A DNA stretch of 64,000 nt from contig CAVSZI010000003.1 in the NCBI GenBank assembly GCA_963732345.1, forward strand, positions 62,001 to 126,000, written 5' to 3'. The stretch comes from Bog-532 sp963732345 (GTDB lineage Bacteria; Actinomycetota; Actinomycetes; Streptosporangiales; Streptosporangiaceae). Positions 9,089-15,635 of the stretch are shown here, piece by piece. Within the stretch, counting starts at the first letter, position 1. Each line of letters begins with the position of its first letter. The notes beneath the pieces are model-generated. The model did no database searches and was not told the DNA's origin. It saw nothing but the letters and a program-made list of their open reading frames with translations. A program made the position numbers and the translations under genes.

Positions 9089-9310
9089 GAGGGGGAAGAC
9101 GCACTGGGACCGGCAACCGAGGCCGATCGCGACCGGATCGGCAGCGAGCTGCAAGGGGGCAAAGCGGCTGTCGGCGTGCTGACTCCCGTTTCCGAAGCCA
9201 CTTTCGTGGCCGACAAGCTCACCGATCTGGGCGGCACCGCGGAGACTCATTCTGTCTCCGACGAGGCCGTCGAGGAAGCCCAGACGGCCGCCACGACAGA
9301 CGAGTCCTAG
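9089..9310 (+). pseudogene. 3' remnant of a small stress-type (DUF1269-like) gene
   Basis: After an in-frame TGA, a 73-codon stretch reads ALGPATEADRDRIGSELQGG, KAAVGVLTPVSEATFVADKL, TDLGGTAETHSVSDEA and ends TDES, then TAG. The pattern (helix with DRDRI, GGKAAVGVL strand, LGGT turn, terminal helix) resembles the C-terminal half of actinobacterial DUF1269-like or general-stress small proteins. There is no start codon with a ribosome binding site and the N-terminal half is missing, so I call it a gene remnant. The family assignment is tentative. Confidence 0.45.
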
Positions 9311-9315
9311 CTGGC

Positions 9316-9402
9316 TGCAGGTCAACGGCGGAAAGCGAGCGGTAACCGTCTGTAAGATCGTCGGCTTCGCCTTCGATGGTTCGAATCCATCACCTGTCAC
9401 CA
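9316..9402 (+). tRNA. tRNA-Tyr(GTA)-like sequence, 5' half degenerate (possible att site)
   Basis: The 3' half is tRNA-like. There is a T arm GATGG-TTCGAAT-CCATC (9375-9391), acceptor strand ACCTGTC (9392-9398), discriminator A and an encoded CCA (9400-9402). A class II type variable arm (GGC-TTC-GCC) follows a CTGTAAG loop that contains the Tyr anticodon GTA. The acceptor partner TGCAGGT (9316-9322) pairs at about six of seven positions counting a wobble. However, the anticodon stem has a mismatch and no D arm can be formed. A real but unusual tRNA is possible; a 3' duplication left by element integration fits better beside a dead integrase. Confidence 0.4.
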
Positions 9403-9412
9403 CGACAAAAAT

Positions 9413-9446
9413 AGCCCCTGACCAGCGTGTATGCCGGTCAGGGGCT
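9413..9446. terminator. Perfect 11-bp hairpin terminator
   Basis: AGCCCCTGACC (9413-9423) and GGTCAGGGGCT (9436-9446) form an uninterrupted stem with a 12-nt loop. Flanking AAAAAT and TTGCTATTT give short A/T runs on both sides, so it can act in both directions, between the tRNA-like sequence and the convergent SHOCT gene. Confidence 0.8.
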
Positions 9447-9666
9447 TGCTATTTGCGATGCGGTTGTGTGCGGCCAGTTGTGGGCAAATACGCGGTCAAG
9501 TAGCCCGCACGTCCCAGTCGGCAGCGACCGGGCCGAGCGTGGATGGCTGGTGGGTGTCGCCTTCGACGACCTCGCCCGCGTCCGAGTCGCCGTGGCAGTT
9601 CAACGAAACTGCTACCGGCCCGCGCGGCGGGAGCCGCGCTCTTGGACGAGCCGATCGCGCAGCCGC

Positions 9667-10074
9667 TCAGGCCAGGATCTTGGCCTTCTCGCGCTCGAAC
9701 TCCTCCGCCGTGATGACACCCCGGTCGCGCAGGTCAGCGAGCTTGGCCAGCTGGTCCGCCGAACTCCCCGAGCCCGCGGCCTGCTGGACATAACCGCGGA
9801 ATGCCTCGTCCTGCTGCTGAGCCTGCTGCACCGCCCGCTCATGCATGCTCCCGCCGCGGGCGATCAGGTACACCAGGACACCGATCAGCGGGATGAACAG
9901 CACGAACAAGAACCACAGCGCCTTGCCCCAGCCGGACAGGTCACGGCTGCGGAAGATGTCGATGAAGACCGTTATGAGGATCCAGAACCAGATCACCCAC
10001 AAGAAGATCTCGAAGATCGTCCAGAATGCGCCCAGCAGGGGATAGGAGTAGGAACTTGAGGCGAGCAGCGGCAT
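9667..10074 (-). CDS. PLD nuclease N-terminal (PLDc_N)/SHOCT domain membrane protein
   Basis: The start ATG at 10074 follows AAGGAG. The 135-residue protein has two membrane helices (about residues 8-30 and 43-64) joined by the FRSRDLSGWGKALW segment seen in PLDc_N-type modules. A basic and Gln-rich linker leads to a C-terminal SHOCT motif (LAKLADLRDRGVITAEEFEREKAKIL). SHOCT domains are short helical oligomerisation modules common in Gram-positive bacteria. Function is unknown; a role in assembling membrane complexes is the usual suggestion. It is monocistronic and ends near the perfect terminator at 9413-9446. Confidence 0.85.
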   Translation of the reverse strand: MPLLASSSYSYPLLGAFWTIFEIFLWVIWFWILITVFIDIFRSRDLSGWGKALWFLFVLFIPLIGVLVYLIARGGSMHERAVQQAQQQDEAFRGYVQQAAGSGSSADQLAKLADLRDRGVITAEEFEREKAKILA

Positions 10075-10450
10075 GGCGTCTCCTTGGCACGCAGGCGCCC
10101 GGCCAATGCCGTGCGGCGCGTAGGGCGGTGGTAAACCGGCCGTCATGATCGTACTGGGATCTGCGGGCACCGCCAGTCAAAATCCTGAAAACAGGGCCAC
10201 CGGGTGGCACGCCCCATGGGCGGGATCGACAGGAGACCCGCTCAGGCGCGAACGCCAAGCCATGACAAGATCGAGCCGATCCCAGGCACGGCTTGGTCCC
10301 GCAAGATCCGGAATATATACGTATGGAATGCTTACGACAGGGGGAAAGCTCCGGTAACCAGCGGTCACCTACGGACACCGCGAACGGCGTCTGGGCATGC
10401 GCAGGTTGACCCCCTGCGCGAAACGACCTCTTCTCAGCCTCATGTCATCC
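10075..10450. other. Gene-free stretch upstream of the SHOCT gene
   Basis: The right part is less GC-rich (GGAATATATACGTATGG near 10309-10325) and may hold the SHOCT promoter on the minus strand. No ORF with recognisable features is present. Confidence 0.35.
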
Positions 10451-10548
10451 CTGGCGTGGCTACCTGCCCTACTCTGGCCGCTTTTTGGGCGCACGACGAC
10501 GCTGAACGCGGACACCCAACGCGCATTAGTGAGTAGCATTTTAGCAGG
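10451..10548 (+). mobile_element. Degenerate end of an IS related to the remnant at 27.9 kb
   Basis: Positions 10475-10508 match 27950-27983 at 31 of 34 bases (TGGCCGCTTTTTGG core). Weaker similarity extends to CTGGCGT on the left and to AGTnAGTAnC...TTTAG on the right. The 27.9-kb copy lies inside an IS5-like remnant bounded by inverted repeats, so this is best read as an isolated, decayed end of the same kind of element. Confidence 0.5.
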
Positions 10549-10739
10549 TCAGCCACCGAATGAGCAGATAGCCAATGTGGCCGCAGATCTCTCGGGTCAG
10601 AAGGCTGGGGATTCGGGTCACTCCGAACGCGCAGAACCTCCCGGGACGACAAGGGCTCACTTCGATCGCCCCATGGGTAGACCCGTGCCGTCGCGAAGGT
10701 CGCCGGGGACGGTGCCCTGCATCGAGTCCTGTCACGCCC

Positions 10740-10790
10740 CTAGAGCACCTTCGGTTTAACGTCTTTGACGTGGAACCGAAGGTGCTCTAG
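10740..10790. terminator. Long hairpin overlapping the stop codon of the phasin-like gene
   Basis: CTAGAGCACCTTCGGTT (10740-10756) is perfectly complementary to 10774-10790, with an inner ACGTC/GACGT stem and a TTT loop. The TAG stop of the minus-strand gene (10789-10787) lies inside the stem. There is no U tract on either strand, a common feature of actinobacterial terminators; it may also stabilise the mRNA 3' end. Confidence 0.65.
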
Positions 10791-11362
10791 ACGTATTGCC
10801 AGGTACAGCCCTCACTATGCTCATGGTGATGAGAGCACGGTGGGAATCGGGTACCGGCTTTGACGTGGTCTTGGACATCGTGGTGCCGCGCGCATTCGAC
10901 TGTCCCGTCGCGAGGAACGACCTGGCCTGGCTTGTAGGTCTCGGTCGCTGACGCGCTTTCGGCGTGGCCAGGTATCAGCGGCGCCGCCGCCTTCAGCAGG
11001 TCCTCGGCGAACTTCCGCTGGCTGGCAAGCAGCTGCTCGGCGAAGTCGTAGGTGCTGGCCACGGCGCCCTCTGGCTTCGCCTTCAGCAGGTCCTCGGCGA
11101 ACTTCCGCTGGCTGGCAAGCAGTTGCTCGCCGAATTCGTAGGCGCGGGCCACGGCGTCCTCTGGCCCGGGCAGCTTGTCCCCGAAGGGCACACTGAGGGA
11201 CGGCGGCTTGGGGAGATTGTCCGTGAGCGGCGCATAAACGGACGCCAGCCTCGGACTGGCTGTCCTTACGGTTTCGGCCAAGTTCCTGACCACGGCGATC
11301 ACGGCTTCCTGGCTCTTACGGATGACGGCCAGGAACTCTTCCTGGCCGGAGGTGCTAGCCAT
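10787..11362 (-). CDS. Phasin-like protein with internal duplication and C-terminal zinc-ribbon-like FPPC motif
   Basis: The start ATG at 11362 has AAGGAGG eight bases upstream. The 191-residue protein begins with a phasin-like amphipathic helical part (EFLAVIRKSQEAVIAVVRNL, LPKPPSLSVPF). It then has two near-identical 30-residue units (YEFGEQLLASQRKFAEDLLK and YDFAEQLLASQRKFAEDLLK). It ends in a separate Cys/His-rich domain: YKPGQVVPRDGTVECARHHD, GTRFPPCSHHHEHSEGCTW. The phasin part should coat polymer granules or membranes. The tail resembles the YjzC-type KPG..P.SG..FPPC domain, which has Cys/His spacing suited to a metal. The fusion is unusual. The gene ends inside a strong hairpin. Confidence 0.75.
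   Translation of the reverse strand: MASTSGQEEFLAVIRKSQEAVIAVVRNLAETVRTASPRLASVYAPLTDNLPKPPSLSVPFGDKLPGPEDAVARAYEFGEQLLASQRKFAEDLLKAKPEGAVASTYDFAEQLLASQRKFAEDLLKAAAPLIPGHAESASATETYKPGQVVPRDGTVECARHHDVQDHVKAGTRFPPCSHHHEHSEGCTWQYV
10991..11164. repeat. 90-bp tandem duplication inside the phasin-like gene
   Basis: The sequences starting at 10991 and 11081 are nearly identical over more than 80 bp, with period 90. The differences are few and partly synonymous. The period is a multiple of three, so the duplication adds one in-frame 30-residue helical unit. This indicates a recent duplication. Confidence 0.85.
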
Positions 11363-11688
11363 CGTCTTAGCCTCCTTGTCAGCTTCTATTGAAAGATTTC
11401 CTTATCGCGGCTCATGTCCTTGCCGCCAGACATACCAAACTCCATCTACCTGCTAGCCCGGAACGCCGGAAGTACTTCAACCGCAGCCAGCGCGTCAGCA
11501 GACAATAGCCACGTCACCGCGGCCCGCGGTTCCGGCCCAGCCGAGTGCAGGCTTCCCTTCCACCCGTGCCCGCTGCGTGCCCGATCGAACGGTCCTGACG
11601 GTCACTCACGGGCCATCGGCAGCCATGCCGGGCTGGGTCTCGGCTGCACGGCGACATGACAGTCGCAGCCTTCTAAGCAATAGGTCGG
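11363..11688. other. Intergenic region, promoter side of the phasin-like gene
   Basis: About 325 nt without a gene. The stretch 11363-11410 (TATTGAAAGATTTCCTTATC) is markedly A/T-rich for this genome and lies where the minus-strand promoter should be. I see no further structure. Confidence 0.4.
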
Positions 11689-12357
11689 CTACACATCGGC
11701 ACCCTTCTCGCGGTTGCAGTCGCCGCATAGCAGCTGGAGGTTATCTATGGTGGTGGCCCCGCCCAGGGCCACCGGGAGCACATGGTCGTACTGAAGGTCA
11801 AAGTTGCTTCCGCATTGCGCGCACTTCCCGCCGTCGCGCTCGAAGACCGCCCGGCGCATCTCGCGCGGGATGGTCTCACGCTTGCCCCGCACCCTGGGAG
11901 CTTGGCCTTCCTCGACGTTGAGCAGCATGTGAGCCCGCTCTAGCCGCTGCGCCGATCGTCGTTGACGATCTCTGATCAGAGCCAGTACATCTCGCTCGCC
12001 ATACCGGCCTGACTCCCAGTAGAACGCGTCCTCGAACCACCACCAGGCACGGCCCCCGGATCGGGCGACCGGTACCGGTTGCCCGTGTTGCGCGGCGTCG
12101 AGCTGGCGGTACTGCCCCGCTTCGATGCGGACTGGCGCGCAGCAGGTTCCGACGAACCAGAAGCGGCGCCGGAAAAAGAACCCGCGGTCAATGATGAATC
12201 CCGCGTTCGGGTCCTGCCGCAGCTGCACGGTGGCGGATGTGGCTGCTCGGCGAGCGAAGGGAGGCGTCGCGGGCGCCCCGATGGTCAGCAGCGACAGGCC
12301 CGCGACTATGACGAAGGCGACGACGACGAACGCGATAAGGTCGCCGATCGCAGCCAT
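11689..12357 (-). CDS. Membrane-anchored HNH endonuclease domain protein
   Basis: The start ATG at 12357 follows TGGAGGAA. The 222-residue protein has one N-terminal membrane helix (about residues 6-27) and a central region with RGFFFRRRFWFVGTCCAPVR. The C-terminal HNH nuclease domain contains CAQCGSNFDLQYDHVLPVAL, then LQLLCGDCNREKG. Two CxxC pairs bind structural zinc; the DH pair and the following Asn form the beta-beta-alpha metal site. The motif is intact. HNH domains of this McrA-like type occur in restriction, homing and repair enzymes; membrane anchoring is uncommon. No partner gene suggests a role. Confidence 0.8.
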   Translation of the reverse strand: MAAIGDLIAFVVVAFVIVAGLSLLTIGAPATPPFARRAATSATVQLRQDPNAGFIIDRGFFFRRRFWFVGTCCAPVRIEAGQYRQLDAAQHGQPVPVARSGGRAWWWFEDAFYWESGRYGERDVLALIRDRQRRSAQRLERAHMLLNVEEGQAPRVRGKRETIPREMRRAVFERDGGKCAQCGSNFDLQYDHVLPVALGGATTIDNLQLLCGDCNREKGADV

Positions 12358-12559
12358 CAGGTTCCTCCAGGTATAAGGGGAGTCCTCACTAAGAATGCCA
12401 GGTCCTGGTCACAGTTCCGTCTAGTCCGGCTAACCGACGGTTACAGGCACTCCAAAGGTCATCGTGCCATTAACGTGCCATTCGTCAAGGTGTCGGGCGG
12501 TCAACCACGGTCCCGTGAGGTCAGCAGGACGGGCAGGTCAGGCCCAACGACACCGAGGT

Positions 12560-12990
12560 CATCCCGAACTTACAAGCGAGGGATCGGCCGAGGCCGTCCG
12601 GGAGTCGGTGTGTAGCGCCCGGGTTCCCCGAGCCCGGCTCGGGGGACAGGAACGCGAGCCGGGGGGTGGAGTCGAAGGCGTCCAGCACGTGGGCGTGCGC
12701 GGCCCACAGCGCGGTTGCGGTGTAGGCGTACTCGGTGGGCAGGGCGCAGAATCGGCCCGATGAACGCGCGCACGTCGTCCAGGGCGGCGGCCCCGTCGCC
12801 GGCTGGCGGGGTTCACGCGGCGGCCCCGGGTGTGGTCAGCGGGCGGGGCTTGCGCTTGCCTGCCGCGATTCCGGCGCTGATGACACTGCGCGCGTACCGG
12901 CCGCCTTCGGCGGCTGCGCGGACCCGCTCACTCTCCTGCCTGAGTGCCGTTGCCGTGTAGCGGTCCAGGTCACGAACCTGATCAGGGGCA
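12560..12990 (-). pseudogene. DUF3631/primase-type mobile element gene, heavily frameshifted
   Basis: The minus strand, read across frames, gives YTATALRQESERVRAAAEGG near 12900-12960, as in primase-polymerase C-terminal regions. It then gives DDVRAFIG, GRFCALPTEYAYTATALWAA, HAHVLDAFDSTPRLAFLSPE and PGSG, the pattern preceding and including the P-loop of DUF3631 proteins. Indels at about 12757, 12661 (a C run) and 12625 (within the GSGKT motif) shift the frame. The sequence after the P-loop is missing. The gene is dead and is typical debris of a phage or integrative element. Confidence 0.6.
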
Positions 12991-13002
12991 GCCGAACGGC
13001 AC

Positions 13003-13340
13003 TCAGCGGGGGGATGTGCGGCGGGCGGGGCGGTGGATGTGTTCGTGCTCGCGGCGGAGGTGGAAGCGCCGGTAGTCCTCGACGTCGCCGGTGGCGATGA
13101 GGGCACGGAGCTTCAGGACGGCCTCGGCGCCTTCAAGCCTCCATCTCGCGCCTGTGATGTCCATTCTGCCTCTTACGATGCGCCTGCAGGCACCCTCGAT
13201 GATCCCGGTGGCGATGGGCCAGCCTTTCTTCAGCGCGGTGGCGTAGCCGAGGTAGTCCTGCTTGTTCTCGAGGTAGCGGGCCCATTCGTCGGCGCCGGCG
13301 CGGGCCGGAGTAACGGTAGGTGGTGGCGCGGCGGCCCCAT
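13003..13340 (-). pseudogene. ISKra4-type transposase, C-terminal fragment
   Basis: The minus frame from about 13340 to a TGA at 13003 encodes WARYLENKQDYLGYATALKK, GWPIATGIIEGACRRIVRGR, MDITGARWRLEGAEAVLKLR and ALIATGDVEDYRRFHLRREH. This block, with the catalytic-Glu motif IIEGACR and the GARW...GAEAVLKLR segment, is characteristic of the C-terminus of ISKra4-family transposases. An in-frame TAA lies at about 13343 and no N-terminal part is present, so only about a quarter of the gene survives. It abuts the primase remnant on the same strand. Confidence 0.75.
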
Positions 13341-13345
13341 CTCAT

Positions 13346-13572
13346 TTAGCCATCCGACAATTCGTCACACCGGCCCCGCGTTACCTGGTGATTAATACGC
13401 ATATCGCCATCAGGCGGGTAAGGCTTCTTTATCACGATATAGCTATTCTGTGCGATGAAAGTGCTGGCAGGGCCTGCTAGTCTGACGATTGAAATGAAAA
13501 TTTCCGAGGATTTCGTTAATAACAACTCAGGGCGGGATCGCTCGGGCCGCCATGGGGCAACGGGGGCTGCAA
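13346..13572. promoter_or_regulatory. A/T-rich promoter region of the secreted protein gene
   Basis: From about 13380 to 13540 the sequence is far less GC-rich than the rest of the window (GATTAATACGCATATCG, GAAATGAAAATTTCC, GTTAATAACAACTC). It lies directly upstream of the secreted-protein gene and probably contains its promoter. The base composition suggests that this part, and perhaps the gene, came in by transfer. No specific -35/-10 pair is assigned. Confidence 0.45.
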
Positions 13573-14751
13573 ATGAGAGTCGTGAGACGTAATCTGATTA
13601 TCGGGGGAGCTACCGCAGCACTCCTGGTGACGGCCGTCGTGCCGGCTCTTGCTAGCACGGCTGGCGGTAGAAATGCGAAAGGTGACGGTTCCGTCTCCTC
13701 GATTCTGCAAACCGGGGATATCGTCACCGGCGTGCGGGGTACGACCAACGGAAACGTCATACTGACGGGTTCGGCGGCGACCGGGAGCGGCACGCAGACT
13801 AATCCGTTTCTCTACCGGGGCCGCCTCACGAGCGCCGCGGCAGGAGCGGCGGTATCGGAGCTCACGCCCTCGTTCCCCGGCGTGACGTCAGCGACGTTCT
13901 ACGGTCCTGATACGCACTTCTTCAACACGACCATCCCGAGCGGCCAGGTTCGCGCCGTTGGGAGCTACCAGTCGTCGTCGGCGCCCGCTGGCGTGATCAA
14001 CCAGGGCATGATCTACCTCGGGCCGGTGAGCGGATCGGGCGGATCCTGGACATCCATTGACGTGCCCGCCGATGGGGCAGATACGGTCGGACACGTGCGG
14101 GCCTGCCCGAGTGTCCAGCTCAAGTGCTTCGTCATGGATACCATTCCGCACAGCACGATGGGCGATCTGGTGGTGGGCGACTACGATCTCAACCCCAGCG
14201 TGCCGGGTGGGGTGATCTCGGCCAATGCCTTCATCTACAACATGTCCCGGAATCGGTGGACGCTGCTCGACCTCGGCGGGAGCCGGTCGAGCCGGACCAC
14301 GCTCTATGGCATCTGGCAGGACGGCGGCGGCAGGAGCCCGATCTACACCCTGGCCGGCGGCTCAAAGGCCAGCGGAGTCCAGCGGGCCTTCCTCATGAAC
14401 TATAACGAACGAACTCAGACGTTCGGAAAGCCGAAGTACTTCAGCTACGGCAACGCTCCGGCGCTGGTCACGCACTTCGAGGGAATCACCGCCGTGCCCG
14501 GTGGCTTTCACCTGGTGGCCATCAGTTCAGCCCAGGAGGCATCGATGGCCTTCGTTCCCGCTAGCATCCGCTCCGGCTTCTTTGGGGCGGCCAGGTGGTA
14601 TCCCGCCAATGTCGCGACTAGCTCGCTATGCCCGCATGGCTGCAGCATCGTGACCGGAAATACCGTTTACCGGAACCAGGTCATGGGGCTCTTCATCCCC
14701 ACCGGCACCACTGCCCCCCATACCTACCTCGCCACCATCTCGGGCCGGTAA
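13573..14751 (+). CDS. Secreted protein of unknown function, possible beta-propeller
   Basis: The ATG at 13573 is preceded by GGGG; the frame is open a little further upstream. The 392-residue product has a clear signal peptide (MRVVRRN, hydrophobic core, cleavage after about VPALAS). The mature part is a series of short strands with repeated pattern F.Y/IYNMSRNRW, GIWQDG, YTLAGGSKASG, AFLMNY, HFEGITAVPGG, reminiscent of irregular propeller repeats. Two Cys pairs (ACPSVQLKC and LCPHGC) could form disulfides. There is no catalytic signature. It is followed by a strong terminator and has no operon partner. Its 5' region is unusually A/T-rich. Confidence 0.75.
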   Translation: MRVVRRNLIIGGATAALLVTAVVPALASTAGGRNAKGDGSVSSILQTGDIVTGVRGTTNGNVILTGSAATGSGTQTNPFLYRGRLTSAAAGAAVSELTPSFPGVTSATFYGPDTHFFNTTIPSGQVRAVGSYQSSSAPAGVINQGMIYLGPVSGSGGSWTSIDVPADGADTVGHVRACPSVQLKCFVMDTIPHSTMGDLVVGDYDLNPSVPGGVISANAFIYNMSRNRWTLLDLGGSRSSRTTLYGIWQDGGGRSPIYTLAGGSKASGVQRAFLMNYNERTQTFGKPKYFSYGNAPALVTHFEGITAVPGGFHLVAISSAQEASMAFVPASIRSGFFGAARWYPANVATSSLCPHGCSIVTGNTVYRNQVMGLFIPTGTTAPHTYLATISGR

Positions 14752-14766
14752 GGACGACTTCACGGC

Positions 14767-14799
14767 GGGACAGGGCCGTCCGGCGCGCGGCCCTGTCCC
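14767..14799 (+). terminator. Perfect 12-bp terminator hairpin
   Basis: GGGACAGGGCCG (14767-14778) pairs perfectly with CGGCCCTGTCCC (14788-14799) across a 9-nt loop, 16 nt after the stop of the secreted protein gene. No U tract follows. Confidence 0.8.
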
Positions 14800-14829
14800 A
14801 GCGCCGCGCATGAACCGCCCGGTAGCCCG

Positions 14830-15225
14830 GGTCAGCGGCGTCCAGCGCACAGCCACCTCGTGTACACCGCGCGGATCAGGCCGACACGCGAGGCGAACCG
14901 GGCCAGCCATCGCGGACCGTCGACACCCGTCGCCCCAGCCCCGCCGCGATCTTCCGGTGACTCCCCAAACCCCGCCAGCCGGTCCGGACCCACCAGGTGC
15001 CGCAGCAACCCGTCCATCAGCTGCATGCCAGCCAGGTCTCGCCCGGAGCGCCGCTCTGGCGGCAGCTGGAGGAGCTGCAAGGAGACATCGAGCATCTGCG
15101 CTGGCTCGTGCGTCCGCCTGGCGCAGCTGGAGCCGGGTGGCCTGCGCACTCTGCTTCCAGCCGGGGTTGAAGCACGGCTGGCAGTACTTACGAAGGTCCT
15201 GGTCATGGGGGCCGTCCGGCCTGAT
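14830..15225 (-). pseudogene. Possible frameshifted small gene, family not recognised
   Basis: On the minus strand a frame reads KYCQPCFNPGWKQSAQATRL and QLRQADARASADAR (about 15210-15080). The protein-like character then continues in the next frame as AQMLDVSLQLLQLPPERRSG and LMDGLLRHLVGPDRLAGFGE. The paired Cys at the start look like half a zinc knuckle. Both parts look coding, the junction looks like a single indel, and the end runs on through low-complexity sequence. I cannot name it and it may be chance. Confidence 0.25.
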
Positions 15226-15227
15226 GG

Positions 15228-15244
15228 ATACCGTGCCGGGGTAT
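15228..15244. promoter_or_regulatory. Imperfect CsoR-type operator upstream of copZ
   Basis: ATACC and GGTAT half-sites (15228-15232, 15240-15244) form an interrupted palindrome 40 nt upstream of the copZ start. It resembles the two perfect sites at 19380 and 20493 but has one extra spacer base and weaker half-sites. A copper-responsive CsoR encoded elsewhere is the more likely ligand than the CstR-like protein here. Confidence 0.4.
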
Positions 15245-15283
15245 GGAAAGCTGTCTGGCAGGGGTGCGGGAAGAAGGTGGCTC

Positions 15284-15505
15284 ATGACATCGGTGACGTA
15301 CCGGGTCACCGGGATGACCTGCGAGCACTGCGTGCGTGCGGTGTCCGGTGAACTCAGGGCCCTGGACGGAGTCAGCGACGTGACGGTGATCCTGGTTCCC
15401 GGCGGAGCCTCCGCGGTGACGGTCACCAGCGACCGGCCGCTGGCACGGCCGGCCGTCGCGGTCGCCCTCGACGAAGCCGGCGACTACCAGCTCGCCGGGA
15501 GCTGA
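15284..15505 (+). CDS. copZ: Copper chaperone, heavy-metal-associated (HMA) domain protein
   Basis: The ATG at 15284 has AAGGTGG close upstream; the longer open frame upstream is not coding. The 73-residue protein is a single HMA domain with the metal-binding loop GMTCEHC (Cys13, Cys16) and the ferredoxin-like beta-alpha-beta-beta-alpha-beta length. It carries Cu(I) in the cytosol and hands it to the P-type ATPase encoded 130 nt downstream. The pair copZ-copA probably forms one operon controlled by the operator-like sequence at 15228. The motif is complete and nothing is odd about it. Confidence 0.88.
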   Translation: MTSVTYRVTGMTCEHCVRAVSGELRALDGVSDVTVILVPGGASAVTVTSDRPLARPAVAVALDEAGDYQLAGS

Positions 15506-15635
15506 GCAGGCCGCCGGGCGGCCATGCCGGGCCACCAGGTCAAGCCTCGGGCCGGACGTGATACCCGGTCCGTTCGGCCTGAAGATCTTTTTCCCGAGCG
15601 GCCGTGGTGCACGTGACAGCGGAGGAAGGGGCGAT

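Noticed and set aside
8576..9403. Upstream extension of the lipoprotein ORF to a start at 9403
   Set aside because: The extension runs antisense through the tRNA-like sequence; the AAGGAG-preceded ATG at 8575 gives a perfect lipoprotein signal.
14810..15283. N-terminal extension of CopZ
   Set aside because: The added 158 codons are low-complexity and lie upstream of the ATG with its own ribosome binding site; the HMA domain is complete without them.
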